A DNA stretch of 34,438 bases from Bacteroidales bacterium (lineage in GTDB: Bacteria; Bacteroidota; Bacteroidia; Bacteroidales; VadinHA17). The position numbers and the translations under genes were made by a program. Of this stretch, positions 17,748 to 26,029 are shown piece after piece (position 1 is the first letter of the stretch; each line of letters starts with the position of its first letter). Under the pieces are notes generated by a model that made no database searches, was not told the DNA's origin, and was given only the letters and a program-made list of their open reading frames with translations. The DNA lies in NCBI GenBank assembly GCA_012519515.1, contig JAAYQC010000205.1, positions 1 through 34,438 of the forward strand. Reading direction: 5' to 3'.

Positions 17748-17755
17748 CAAAATTA
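17748..17755 (-). promoter_or_regulatory. Candidate yebC promoter -7 box
   Basis: On the minus strand the sequence is TAATTTTG, an exact match to the Bacteroidetes -7 consensus TAnnTTTG. It lies 25 bases upstream of the yebC start and would give a leader of about 20 nt. No convincing TTG -33 box is seen at the usual distance. Confidence 0.45.
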
Positions 17756-17786
17756 ATTAAATCTTTAATACATCATTCATTGTATG

Positions 17787-17794
17787 TACTTTTG
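17787..17794 (+). promoter_or_regulatory. Candidate -7 box for the ncRNA and miaB transcript
   Basis: TACTTTTG matches TAnnTTTG exactly. A start about six bases downstream would fall at 17800, which is the first base of the long closing helix described for the candidate RNA. No good -33 TTG is visible upstream. Confidence 0.5.
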
Positions 17795-17799
17795 CTGTC

Positions 17800-17946
17800 A
17801 AAATCCATGCCTGTACAAGGCCTGAGGTGTTAGACGCGAGAATGTGTCAAACGGATTCCCTCCCGGGAGAGCCTGGCCCACTCATACGGGGTTAGGAGTG
17901 TTTCTTTTGAGCAGGGATGGGGTTTTGAAGCAGGGATGGATTTTTA
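17800..17946 (+). ncRNA. Candidate structured RNA upstream of miaB (family not recognised)
   Basis: Bases 17800-17813 (AAAATCCATGCCTG) pair with 17931-17944 (CAGGGATGGATTTT) in 13 of 14 positions, enclosing about 117 nt. Inside are local hairpins: GACGC/GTGTC (17833-17848), a CTCCCGGGAG palindrome (17860-17869) and CACTC/GAGTG (17879-17900). A T5 tract ends the 3' arm, and a -7 box sits just before the 5' arm. The overall form (about 145 nt, ends paired) resembles a stable sRNA such as 6S RNA or a regulatory leader. No known signature (SRP GGAAGCAG, TPP or B12 boxes) is present. No protein-coding frame explains the region. The GCAGGGATGG sequence occurs twice (17911, 17930), allowing an alternative pairing. 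Confidence 0.4.
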
Positions 17947-17962
17947 AAACCGGTAAGCAGCA

Positions 17963-19288
17963 ATGATTGACAAAAAAGTTTACATAGAAACCTACGGGTG
18001 TCAGATGAACGTGGCTGACAGCGAGGTGGTTGTCTCTATCCTGAAAGATCACGGGTACAAGCACACCGGTAATATTGGTGAAGCGGAGCTAATCCTGATA
18101 AACACCTGTTCAATAAGGGACAATGCCGAGCAAAGAATATGGGGGCGGCTCAAGGCCATAAGTCACCTAAAAAAGAAGAAACCGGGAATTATAATCGGCC
18201 TTATCGGATGCATGGCTGAAAGGCTGAAAGAGAGCGTGATGGAGAAGGAAGATATCGTCAGCCTCCTTGCCGGCCCGGATGCCTACCGCGATTTGCCTTC
18301 ACTGATAGCCGAAGCGGAGTCGGGTAACAAGGCAGTGAACGTGCTGCTTTCACGCGAAGAAACATACGCTGACATTTCACCCGTGAGAATGGACAGTAAG
18401 GGTGTCACATCATTCGTGTCAATAATGAGAGGCTGCAACAACATGTGCGCCTACTGCGTGGTGCCATATGTGAGGGGAGCCGAGAGAAGCAGGGAGCCCG
18501 GATCGATTATCAGTGAGATAAAGAATCTGAGGGACAAAGGCTACAGGGAAGTGACCCTCCTGGGACAAAATGTCAATTCATACCTTTACAGTGAAGAAGG
18601 ACACTCAGTGTCTTTCCCCGGACTACTCGAAAAAGCAGCTCTTGTCGATCCCCTTATCAGAATCCGCTATTCAACATCGCACCCAAAGGACCTGTCGGAC
18701 GAACTACTTCATGTAATGGCGCAATATCCCAATATATGCAGGCATATCCATCTTCCTGCCCAAAGCGGAAGCAGCCGCGTACTGAAACTGATGAACAGGG
18801 AATATTCACGCGAATGGTACATGAAGCGTATCAGTGCCATCCGTTCAATTATTCCTGACTGCGCCATCTCTACAGACATAATAGCAGGTTTCTGCACAGA
18901 GACTGAAGAAGACCACAATGAAACCCTGTCGCTTATGGAATGGGCCGGTTATGATTTCGCGTATATGTTCAAATACAGCGAAAGACCGGGAACAAAGGCC
19001 GCCAGAAAACTTAAGGATGATGTGCCCGACGATGTAAAGACAAGACGCCTGAATGAAATAATAGCCCTTCAGAACAAACTGTCAGCCAGGTCAAAAAAGC
19101 AGGATGTTGGCAGGGTTTTTGAGGTTCTTATTGAGGATCGCTCAAAGAGGTCGGAGAGCCGTCTGTCGGGAAGAACATCACAGAACAAGGTTGCCGTATT
19201 CCCGGCAGAAGGCAGGAAAAAGGGAGAATATGTAAACGTAAAAATTGAGGGCTGTACCCCGGCTACACTTCTTGGAAAGATCATTTAA
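17963..19288 (+). CDS. miaB: tRNA-2-methylthio-N6-dimethylallyladenosine synthase MiaB
   Basis: 441 aa radical-SAM methylthiotransferase that converts i6A37 to ms2i6A37 in tRNAs reading UNN codons. The auxiliary-cluster cysteines are C13 (ETYGCQMN), C49 (NTCSIRDN) and C83 (IGCMAER). The radical-SAM cluster is C158, C162 and C165 in RGCNNMCAYC. The last 65 or so residues form a TRAM-like RNA-binding domain. The pattern fits MiaB rather than RimO or MtaB. It begins 17 bases after the candidate structured RNA, so it may be expressed by read-through from that promoter. Confidence 0.96.
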   Translation: MIDKKVYIETYGCQMNVADSEVVVSILKDHGYKHTGNIGEAELILINTCSIRDNAEQRIWGRLKAISHLKKKKPGIIIGLIGCMAERLKESVMEKEDIVSLLAGPDAYRDLPSLIAEAESGNKAVNVLLSREETYADISPVRMDSKGVTSFVSIMRGCNNMCAYCVVPYVRGAERSREPGSIISEIKNLRDKGYREVTLLGQNVNSYLYSEEGHSVSFPGLLEKAALVDPLIRIRYSTSHPKDLSDELLHVMAQYPNICRHIHLPAQSGSSRVLKLMNREYSREWYMKRISAIRSIIPDCAISTDIIAGFCTETEEDHNETLSLMEWAGYDFAYMFKYSERPGTKAARKLKDDVPDDVKTRRLNEIIALQNKLSARSKKQDVGRVFEVLIEDRSKRSESRLSGRTSQNKVAVFPAEGRKKGEYVNVKIEGCTPATLLGKII

Positions 19289-19354
19289 CATTTATTAACT
19301 GTGAATTATTCAAATCGGATTTAACTTGCACTAAAATACAGAGACATAAATAAC

Positions 19355-20056
19355 ATGAGAACCAGGATTTTTTTACTTATTATACTGGCGATGGTTTCCT
19401 TCAGCATGTCGCCCGCCCAGAAATCCGGCAAAAAGATCAGGATATCGGGTCATGTCGTTGATGGTACAATGACGCCGGTTGTGAATGCAATAGTGATGGT
19501 CGACGGTGAGAAGACCAACGTGACCACCGATCAGAAAGGTATGTTCAGGATTAAAGTTAAACCTTCGAACAGCACGATAGCGATCTTCACCACGCCCAAC
19601 GGCATCCTTGAAGAAAAGCTGGACGGAAGAAAAACCATTAATTTCAAATTTGAGGGTTCTGTTCCCGTTCAGATCGTGGAAAACAATCCGCTCGATGAAG
19701 TTGTGGATATCGGTTACGGATCTGTTAGTAAAAGAAGTATGACCGGAACCGTAAACAAAATTGACGGAACAAATCCAAAATATGCATCTTACCGGAATAT
19801 ATACGATATGATCAGGGGTGAGGTGGCCGGTGTTCAGGTTATGGGAAACAGTATCAGGATTCAGGGTGTGGGATCGCTGAATCTGAGCACTGAGCCTTTA
19901 TATGTGGTCGACGGGATGGTGGTAAGCTCCATTGCTGAAATCCAGCCGTATAACGTTAAGTCGATTGAAATACTCAAGGGTTCGTCGGCATCAATCTATG
20001 GTTCACGGGGAGCCAACGGAGTGATTCTTATTAAACTGATCGGGTCGGGCGACTGA
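19355..20056 (+). CDS. Plug-only TonB-receptor-like secreted protein
   Basis: 233 aa. A signal peptide (1-22, MRTRIFLLIILAMVSFSMSP) is followed by a CarboxypepD_reg-like beta domain (about 28-100, RISGHVVDGTMTPVVNAIVM). A TonB-receptor plug domain follows (about 112-230), with DEVVDIGYGSVSKRSMTG, IRGEVAGVQVMGNSIRIQGV, PLYVVDGMVV and the closing IEILKGSSASIYGSRGANGV. It stops where a SusC-type receptor would continue into its 22-strand barrel. The following DNA goes straight into the convergent aspS end with no barrel remnant, so it looks like a stand-alone protein rather than a freshly broken gene. Possible roles are partner of another barrel or a TonB-linked sensor. Confidence 0.75.
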   Translation: MRTRIFLLIILAMVSFSMSPAQKSGKKIRISGHVVDGTMTPVVNAIVMVDGEKTNVTTDQKGMFRIKVKPSNSTIAIFTTPNGILEEKLDGRKTINFKFEGSVPVQIVENNPLDEVVDIGYGSVSKRSMTGTVNKIDGTNPKYASYRNIYDMIRGEVAGVQVMGNSIRIQGVGSLNLSTEPLYVVDGMVVSSIAEIQPYNVKSIEILKGSSASIYGSRGANGVILIKLIGSGD

Positions 20057-20072
20057 TACCGGGCTACCGGCC

Positions 20073-21827
20073 CTAATCCTTCCTTTTTAATATTAAATTC
20101 AGCTCATCTAGCTGCTTCTGTGATATCTCAGCAGGTGTGTCGAGCATGACATCCCTTCCCGAATTGTTTTTCGGGAAAGCTATGAAATCGCGGATGGAAT
20201 CCTGTCCTCCAAACATCGCAACCCAGCGGTCGAAGCCGAATGCTATCCCCGCGTGAGGCGGAGCACCGTATTTAAAAGCATTAAGCAGGAATCCGAATTG
20301 CTCCCCCGCTTCCTCGTCGCTGAACCCCAGCACTTTGAACATCAGTTTCTGTACCTCCTCGCTGTGGATTCTTACCGACCCCCCTCCTATCTCGACACCG
20401 TTGATAACCAGATCATAAGCATTGGCCCTTACCTTGCCCGGATCGGTTTCCATCAGGCCAAGGTCATCGGGATTGGGAGAAGTGAACGGATGGTGCATTG
20501 CATAATAGCGCGATGTCTCCTCATCCCATTCAAGAAGCGGGAAATCAAGAACCCAGAGAGGAGCATACACATCTCTTTTTCTCAGGCCAAGCCTTTCTCC
20601 CATTTCAAGCCTGAGCACGGAAAGAGCGGAAAGGGTATTCTTCTTCTCTCCTGCAAGGATCAGAAGAAGATCGCCCGGATGCGCACCGGCTTTTTCAATC
20701 CAAAGCTTCAAATCTTCAGGGCTATAAAACTTATCGGCCGATGATTTCAATGAACCGTCGGCTCCATATTTAAGATAGACAAGTCCTTTTGCTCCTACCT
20801 GGGGCTTTCTTACAAATTCAGTAAGTTCGTCTGTCTGCTTCCTTGAATATTCCGAGCAGCCGGGAGCGCGTATTCCCCCTATGTAATCAGCATTGTCGAA
20901 CACGCCGAAACCTCGCCCTTTGACGGTCGATGTCAGATCGGTGATCTTCATCCCGAAACGAAGATCGGGCTTGTCGGATCCGTAGAATTCCAATGCTTCG
21001 GCATAGGGAAGCCTGGTGAAAGGCCCGGGAAATTCGATCCCCTTTATCTTCCTGAAAAGATGCCGGGCCAGTCCTTCAAAAGTATCAAGAACATCATCCC
21101 TTTCAACAAACGACATTTCGCAGTCGATTTGGGTGAACTCGGGCTGGCGGTCGGCTCTCAGATCTTCATCCCTGAAACATTTTACTATCTGGAAATACCT
21201 GTCAAAACCTGCAACCATAAGCAGTTGCTTGAGTGTCTGGGGCGACTGCGGCAGGGCGTAGAAGCTTCCCGGCTGCATCCTCGACGGAACTATGAAGTCG
21301 CGGGCTCCCTCAGGAGTGGATTTGATCAGTACGGGTGTCTCAATCTCAACAAATCCAATTGAATCCATAAAGGCCCTGACCTCCCTGGCTACATTATGCC
21401 TGAGTATGATATTGTTTTTAACACTGTTCCTGCGAAGATCAAGATAGCGGTATTTCATCCTCAGCTCCTCTCCGCCGTCGGTATCCTCTTCAATGGTGAA
21501 TGGTGGTATCTCACTGCGATTGAGAACCTTCAGCTCCTCAACTTCTATCTCAATCTCTCCTGTGGGTATTTTAAGGTTCTTGTTGCTTCTCTCCCTCACC
21601 TTTCCTAAGGCCTGGATGACATATTCCCGTCCGAGCTTTCGCGCCTGACTGCAGAGTGCAGCGTCAGTCTCCATATCGAACACGAGCTGTGTAATGCCGT
21701 ACCTGTCTCGGAGATCCACAAATGTCATTCCTCCAAGATCTCTCGATCTCTGCACCCAGCCGCAAAGGGTGACCTCAGTGCCTGCATCGGCAAGCTTTAG
21801 TTCTCCGCAAGTATGTGTTCTGTACAT
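20073..21827 (-). CDS. aspS: Aspartyl-tRNA synthetase
   Basis: 584 aa class II synthetase of the bacterial type. It has an N-terminal OB-fold anticodon-binding domain ([21 protein letters not shown]), class II motif 1 in the [20 protein letters not shown] region and motif 2 in [18 protein letters not shown]. The bacterial GAD insertion domain is in the middle, and motif 3 is [15 protein letters not shown] near the C-terminus. It charges tRNA-Asp; discriminating versus nondiscriminating type cannot be decided here. It is convergent with the plug-domain gene, 16 bases away. Confidence 0.97.
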   Translation of the reverse strand: MYRTHTCGELKLADAGTEVTLCGWVQRSRDLGGMTFVDLRDRYGITQLVFDMETDAALCSQARKLGREYVIQALGKVRERSNKNLKIPTGEIEIEVEELKVLNRSEIPPFTIEEDTDGGEELRMKYRYLDLRRNSVKNNIILRHNVAREVRAFMDSIGFVEIETPVLIKSTPEGARDFIVPSRMQPGSFYALPQSPQTLKQLLMVAGFDRYFQIVKCFRDEDLRADRQPEFTQIDCEMSFVERDDVLDTFEGLARHLFRKIKGIEFPGPFTRLPYAEALEFYGSDKPDLRFGMKITDLTSTVKGRGFGVFDNADYIGGIRAPGCSEYSRKQTDELTEFVRKPQVGAKGLVYLKYGADGSLKSSADKFYSPEDLKLWIEKAGAHPGDLLLILAGEKKNTLSALSVLRLEMGERLGLRKRDVYAPLWVLDFPLLEWDEETSRYYAMHHPFTSPNPDDLGLMETDPGKVRANAYDLVINGVEIGGGSVRIHSEEVQKLMFKVLGFSDEEAGEQFGFLLNAFKYGAPPHAGIAFGFDRWVAMFGGQDSIRDFIAFPKNNSGRDVMLDTPAEISQKQLDELNLILKRKD

Positions 21828-21847
21828 ATTCAGATTATTAAGTCCGA

Positions 21848-21855
21848 CAAAAATA
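21848..21855 (-). promoter_or_regulatory. Candidate aspS promoter -7 box
   Basis: On the minus strand the sequence is TATTTTTG, fitting TAnnTTTG. It lies 20 bases upstream of the aspS ATG, implying a very short leader of about 14 nt. No TTG -33 box is evident. Confidence 0.35.
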
Positions 21856-22034
21856 AGAAAAAATGATTTCCTGCCTCTTTATTGTATAGCCCATTATTGC
21901 CTGTATTGCACAATGTGCCGGCAGGCGGAAGCTGTTTGCAATGAATAACCGGAAGAAATAAAAAACCAAAGCTTTTCAACACCGGTGCTGACAAACGGTT
22001 TTATTCATAATTTTATACAGTTATCTTGTCACCC

Positions 22035-22484
22035 ATGACCGACAGCTACGACGAACGTTTTATGAGGGCTGCCATCGACGAGGCAAAGAAAGCGCTTGCC
22101 AAAAAGGAAATTCCTGTTGGCGCCGTTATTGTCTGCAACAATATGATAGTAGCCAGGGCTCACAATCTTACTGAGACACTGAATGATCCCACTGCCCATG
22201 CCGAGATGCAGGCAATCACAGCCGCTGCAAACTGGCTGGGTGGGAAATACCTGAGCGGATGCACGGTATATGTAACCCTTGAACCTTGCGCCATGTGCGC
22301 CGGAGCAATTGGCTGGAGTCAGGCCGACCGGCTGGTATACGGGGCTTCTGACCCGAAAAAAGGATACACCCTGCTAAGGGGCCGGCTGCTTCATCCCAAA
22401 ACAAAGGTTCTTCCGGGAATCCTCGAAGCCGAATGCGGAAGCCTTATTGCCGGGTTCTTCAAAACCCTGAGATCAGCCTTATAA
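22035..22484 (+). CDS. tadA: tRNA-specific adenosine deaminase TadA
   Basis: 149 aa from the ATG at 22035; a TTG three codons upstream is in frame but unlikely. The zinc/catalytic motif HAE (55-57, in PTAHAEMQA) and PCAMC (84-88) are the CDA-fold signature. EIPVGAVIV and GWSQADRLVYGASDPKKG are TadA-like. It deaminates A34 to inosine in tRNA-Arg(ACG). A guanine-deaminase-like role is less likely given these motifs. It is the first gene of a possible pair with the small membrane protein 25 bases downstream. Confidence 0.9.
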   Translation: MTDSYDERFMRAAIDEAKKALAKKEIPVGAVIVCNNMIVARAHNLTETLNDPTAHAEMQAITAAANWLGGKYLSGCTVYVTLEPCAMCAGAIGWSQADRLVYGASDPKKGYTLLRGRLLHPKTKVLPGILEAECGSLIAGFFKTLRSAL

Positions 22485-22509
22485 TAATACTCTATAAAAT
22501 CTTTCAACC

Positions 22510-23010
22510 ATGACTTTAGACAACGGCAAATCAGTGATCCACCAGAAAATACTGAAGAGATCGGCAATTATACTTTACCTCGCCTTCCTGGTGATTTCCC
22601 TTGCTGCCGGTATTATTAAATTCCCTCTCCTGGGAATGACAAAATCCGTCTGGCTGTTACTGATCACAGCCTTGTTCCTTATAGTGATACTTATCCCGGT
22701 CATCCTCAAGTACCAGTATATTTACTTCTCCGACGAAGGGGATCTACTTATATTCAGGTATTTCAGCACAGGAATCGTGGAGGGGAAAAAGAATTCGGTG
22801 GAAATTGAGAAGAAATCCTTTTCAGGCTTCACTGTCGACAAGAGCTTTTTGGGACTTATCCAGAGTGTAACGCTCTACCAGCGAATGAAGGAAGGAGTCG
22901 CCAAATATCCTCCCATCCACCTAAGCAACCTTAAGCCCCGTGAAAGGGAGAAGATCATAAATATACTTACTTCATACGCGCCCCGGGTAAAAGGCAAAAA
23001 GAGGTCATAA
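22510..23010 (+). CDS. Small membrane protein with PH-like cytoplasmic domain, unknown function
   Basis: 166 aa. Two hydrophobic segments (about 20-40 and 48-67) are separated by a short loop. They are followed by a soluble C-terminal part of about 95 residues beginning YIYFSDEGDLLIFRYFSTG, whose strand pattern resembles bacterial PH-like (YdbT/YcxB type) domains. It ends in a very basic tail (KGKKRS). No catalytic motif is seen. It may be co-transcribed with tadA. The gene looks real from its codon use and clean signal; the function is unknown. Confidence 0.75.
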   Translation: MTLDNGKSVIHQKILKRSAIILYLAFLVISLAAGIIKFPLLGMTKSVWLLLITALFLIVILIPVILKYQYIYFSDEGDLLIFRYFSTGIVEGKKNSVEIEKKSFSGFTVDKSFLGLIQSVTLYQRMKEGVAKYPPIHLSNLKPREREKIINILTSYAPRVKGKKRS

Positions 23011-23046
23011 TATGAGTTAAATCATTTTTAATGAATAAAATAGAAT

Positions 23047-23054
23047 TAACTTTG
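23047..23054 (+). promoter_or_regulatory. Candidate gdhA promoter -7 box
   Basis: TAACTTTG matches TAnnTTTG exactly and lies 100 bases upstream of the gdhA start, leaving a leader of about 94 nt. The upstream region is T-rich but has no clear TTG at the -33 position. Confidence 0.45.
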
Positions 23055-23154
23055 AAACAAAAAACCTCAGGCCGCTTATAGCGCATACATCAAAATTCAA
23101 AATACAATTAAAGACATTAACTTGATTATCCCATAAACAAAAAAACTGAAAAAT

Positions 23155-24492
23155 ATGAACGTAGAGAAAATCATGAACAGCCTCGAGAAAAAACATCCCG
23201 GGGAAAAAGAATATTTACAGGCAGTAAGGGAAGTGCTCGAGTCGATAGAAGAGGTTTACAATGAAAACCCTAAGTTCGAATCAGCCAATATCATAGAACG
23301 GATAGTGGAACCCGATCGTGTGATAACCTTTAAGGTGCCGTGGGTGGATGATGAGGGTAACGTAAAGGTAAACCTGGGCTACAGGGTCCAGTACAACAAT
23401 GCTATCGGACCCTACAAGGGAGGATTGCGCTTCCACCCCAGCGTCAACCTGTCAATCCTGAAATTCCTGGGTTTCGAGCAGGTATTCAAGAATGCCCTCA
23501 CAACCCTGCCAATGGGTGGCGGCAAGGGGGGATCGGATTTCGACCCGAAAGGAAAGTCGGCTGCAGAGGTCATGAGATTCTGCCAGGCCTTCATGCTCGA
23601 ACTATGGAAATACATTGGTCCCGAAACCGACGTTCCAGCCGGTGATATAGGCGTCGGAGCAAGGGAGATCGGTTACCTCTACGGAATGTACAAGAAGCTG
23701 AAAGGCGACCATACCGGTGTTCTTACCGGAAAAGGCGCCAACTGGGGCGGATCGCTGATAAGACCTGAGGCAACAGGATTCGGAGGAATCTATTTTGCAA
23801 ATGAAATGCTGCGTACCAGGAATGAGACAATCGCCGGAAAGACCGTAGCGATATCAGGTTTCGGAAACGTTGCATGGGGAGCCGCGCTCAAGGCAAGTGA
23901 ACTGGGAGCAAAAGTGGTAACCATTTCAGGACCCGACGGCTATGTGTATGATCCTGAAGGTATCTCAGGAAAGAAAGTAGATTACATGCTTAAACTCAGG
24001 GCATCGAACCAGGATATTGTCAAGCCTTATGCAAGTGAATTCGGGGGAGTTGAATTCCACGAAGGCAAACGTCCCTTGGAAGTGAAGGTGGATATCGCCC
24101 TCCCATGCGCCACCCAGAATGAACTCAACGGAGATGATGCCCGAAACCTTGTCAATAACGGGGTAATGATGGTTGCCGAAATCTCAAATATGGGATGCAC
24201 TCCTGAAGCTATAGAAGTATTCCAGAAAAGCAATCTGCTGTTCGCTCCCGGAAAGGCCGTAAATGCCGGAGGAGTGGCAACATCGGGACTTGAAATGACA
24301 CAGAACTCGATGAAAATGAAATGGAACAGCCAGGAGGTCGATAAGCGCCTTCATGAGATCATGAGCAATATCCACGAACAGTGCGTGAAATACGGAAAGA
24401 AAGCCGACGGATCGGTCGATTATGTCAAGGGAGCCAATATTGCAGGATTCCTTAAGGTGGCCAATTCGATGGTGGATATGGGAGTGATCTGA
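23155..24492 (+). CDS. gdhA: NADP-type glutamate dehydrogenase
   Basis: 445 aa, the standard length of the hexameric small GDH family. Substrate-binding NNAIGPYKGGLRFHP (81-95), PMGGGKGGSDFDPKG (119-133) and GPETDVPAGDIGVGAREIGY are intact. The Rossmann coenzyme motif GFGNVAWGAA is in the second domain. The sequence is of the GdhA (NADP, assimilatory) subgroup, catalysing 2-oxoglutarate + NH4+ to glutamate; coenzyme preference is inferred from subgroup resemblance. It is monocistronic, with its own promoter candidate and a strong terminator 56 bases after the stop. Confidence 0.96.
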   Translation: MNVEKIMNSLEKKHPGEKEYLQAVREVLESIEEVYNENPKFESANIIERIVEPDRVITFKVPWVDDEGNVKVNLGYRVQYNNAIGPYKGGLRFHPSVNLSILKFLGFEQVFKNALTTLPMGGGKGGSDFDPKGKSAAEVMRFCQAFMLELWKYIGPETDVPAGDIGVGAREIGYLYGMYKKLKGDHTGVLTGKGANWGGSLIRPEATGFGGIYFANEMLRTRNETIAGKTVAISGFGNVAWGAALKASELGAKVVTISGPDGYVYDPEGISGKKVDYMLKLRASNQDIVKPYASEFGGVEFHEGKRPLEVKVDIALPCATQNELNGDDARNLVNNGVMMVAEISNMGCTPEAIEVFQKSNLLFAPGKAVNAGGVATSGLEMTQNSMKMKWNSQEVDKRLHEIMSNIHEQCVKYGKKADGSVDYVKGANIAGFLKVANSMVDMGVI

Positions 24493-24547
24493 TTCCTGCC
24501 ATGGCCCCGGCATTCAAAGCAGCCTGGCAATGATATTTTTTTAAAGG

Positions 24548-24574
24548 CCCCTTCCTCAGGAAGGGGTTTTTTTT
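24548..24574 (+). terminator. Rho-independent terminator of gdhA
   Basis: CCCCTTCC and GGAAGGGG form a perfect 8-bp stem with a TCA loop, followed by eight T. A run of T/A precedes the stem. Confidence 0.93.
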
Positions 24575-24604
24575 GTATATTGGCATGTCTCATTTGCTCG
24601 TGCC

Positions 24605-25708
24605 ATGCCGGAAGTTTCTTTAAAGCACAAGATCGCTTTAAGCCTGATACCACGTATAGGTGATATCAGCGCCCGAAAGCTCGTTTCCCACTTCGGAAGC
24701 GTTGAAGCCATTTTTAGTGAACCCTACAGGAATCTGGTAAGGATTCCCGGGATAGGATCAGGACTGGCAAAATACATATGCGACAGGTCCTACCTCAAAA
24801 TTGCAGAAAAAGAGGAAGAATATGTTATAAAACATAATATCCGGACATATTTTTATCTTGATAATGATTATCCGTTCAGACTCAGGCAATGCGAGGATTC
24901 ACCCGTCATTTTCTATTTCAGGGGAAACTGCGACCTTAACAGTTCCAGGATACTGAGCGTAATCGGCACAAGAAATGCAAGTTCCAGAGGAAGGGAATTA
25001 TGCAATAACATAATAGAATCGCTTGCTGAAAGACATCCAGACCTTATTATAGTCAGCGGACTTGCCTACGGGATCGATATTGCCGCTCATAAGGCCGCAC
25101 TCGCGAATAATCTGCAAACCATTGCTGTCCTTGGTCACGGTTTCCAGACCATCTACCCTTCAATCCACAGGTCGACCGCCGAAGCAATGTTGAGAAAAGG
25201 AGGATTGCTAACCGATTTCGTCTCCAACACCCTGCCCGAAAAAAATAACTTTATCAAAAGGAACAGGATTATTGCAGGATTATCCGATGCAACCCTGGTT
25301 GTCGAATCGGGTATTAAAGGAGGGGCGCTTATAACCGCCGATATAGCAAATTCTTACAACCGTGATGTTTTCGCGGTTCCGGGAAGACCCGACGACCAAT
25401 GGTCGGCCGGCTGCAATAACCTGATAAAGAAGAATAAGGCAGCTCTTGCTGAATCGGCCGAGGATATTGAAAATATTATGGGATGGGAACCCGAAAAACC
25501 TGCAAAGGCGGTGCAAACAGCCCTTTTCTCCGAAATGACCGAAACGGAGCAAAAGATATTCAATCTGATTTACAAGGAAGGCGAAATTACAATCGACCAG
25601 ATCTGCAGGGAACTTGATATTCCAATCAGCAAATTGTCCTCCCTTCTGCTTCAGATGGAATTCAGGGGACTGGTGAGATGCTGCCCGGGAAATCTTTACA
25701 GGAGCTGA
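24605..25708 (+). CDS. dprA: DNA processing protein DprA (Smf)
   Basis: 367 aa. An N-terminal helix-hairpin-helix/SAM-like region (LIPRIGDISARKLVSHFG and IPGIGSGLAKYI) is followed by the Rossmann DprA core with IGTRNASSRG (120-129), SGLAYGIDIAAHKAAL and VESGIKGGALITADIA. A C-terminal winged helix (about 310-367) begins MTETEQKIFNLIY. DprA loads RecA on incoming single-stranded DNA during transformation. This is the full three-domain form. It is expressed alone or with the following tandem repeat as its 3' UTR, since the heptamer array begins 5 bases after its stop. Confidence 0.95.
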   Translation: MPEVSLKHKIALSLIPRIGDISARKLVSHFGSVEAIFSEPYRNLVRIPGIGSGLAKYICDRSYLKIAEKEEEYVIKHNIRTYFYLDNDYPFRLRQCEDSPVIFYFRGNCDLNSSRILSVIGTRNASSRGRELCNNIIESLAERHPDLIIVSGLAYGIDIAAHKAALANNLQTIAVLGHGFQTIYPSIHRSTAEAMLRKGGLLTDFVSNTLPEKNNFIKRNRIIAGLSDATLVVESGIKGGALITADIANSYNRDVFAVPGRPDDQWSAGCNNLIKKNKAALAESAEDIENIMGWEPEKPAKAVQTALFSEMTETEQKIFNLIYKEGEITIDQICRELDIPISKLSSLLLQMEFRGLVRCCPGNLYRS

Positions 25709-25713
25709 ATATA

Positions 25714-25860
25714 AAGCACGGGGCACGGGGCTCAGAGCACAGGGCACAGGGCTCAGAGCACAGGGCACAGGGCACGGGGCGCAGAGCACAGGGCACGGGG
25801 CACGGGGCACGGGGCGCAGAGCTCAGGGCACGGGGCTCAGGGCACGGGGCGCAGGGCGAA
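25714..25860 (+). repeat. Heptanucleotide tandem array, 21 units, consensus GRGCNCR
   Basis: From 25714 to 25860 the sequence divides into 21 consecutive 7-mers with no insertion or deletion. Typical units are GGGCACG, GGGCACA, GGGCTCA, GGGCGCA and GAGCACA; the first (AAGCACG) and last (GGGCGAA) are diverged. Position 2 is G or A, position 5 is A, T or G, and position 7 is A or G; the rest is nearly fixed. GAGC units always follow a unit ending in A. The array begins 5 bases after the dprA stop. The remaining gap to tatD (25861-26029) has no gene I can support. Confidence 0.95.
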
Positions 25861-26029
25861 AGAACGGCTTTATATCGAAATCATATTGGTTAATATTCCA
25901 TGGTTTTTCTAATTTTAACACCAGGATCTTATTCTCTGCTTTAAGAATGAATGCAGGAGTACAGCTCTTTTTGACTATGATAAAAGCCGTGAAAGTGGCT
26001 AACGCTGTGATTTCTAAGGAACTTGTTTG

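Noticed and set aside
17800-17946. SRP RNA, tmRNA, TPP or cobalamin riboswitch identity
   Set aside because: The conserved sequence signatures of these RNAs are not found; only the general paired-end shape is supported.
20057-20072. Terminator between the plug-domain gene and aspS
   Set aside because: Only a 4-bp GGGC/GCCC stem is available and the 16-base gap is too short for a convincing hairpin with T-run.
25280-25810. Open frame on the minus strand rich in Pro-Cys-Ala over the heptamer array
   Set aside because: It arises because a 7-bp repeat read in three frames gives a 7-residue repeat without stops, and its other part is antisense to dprA.
25714-25860. CRISPR-like regular repeat
   Set aside because: The unit is 7 bp with no spacers, and no cas genes are present.
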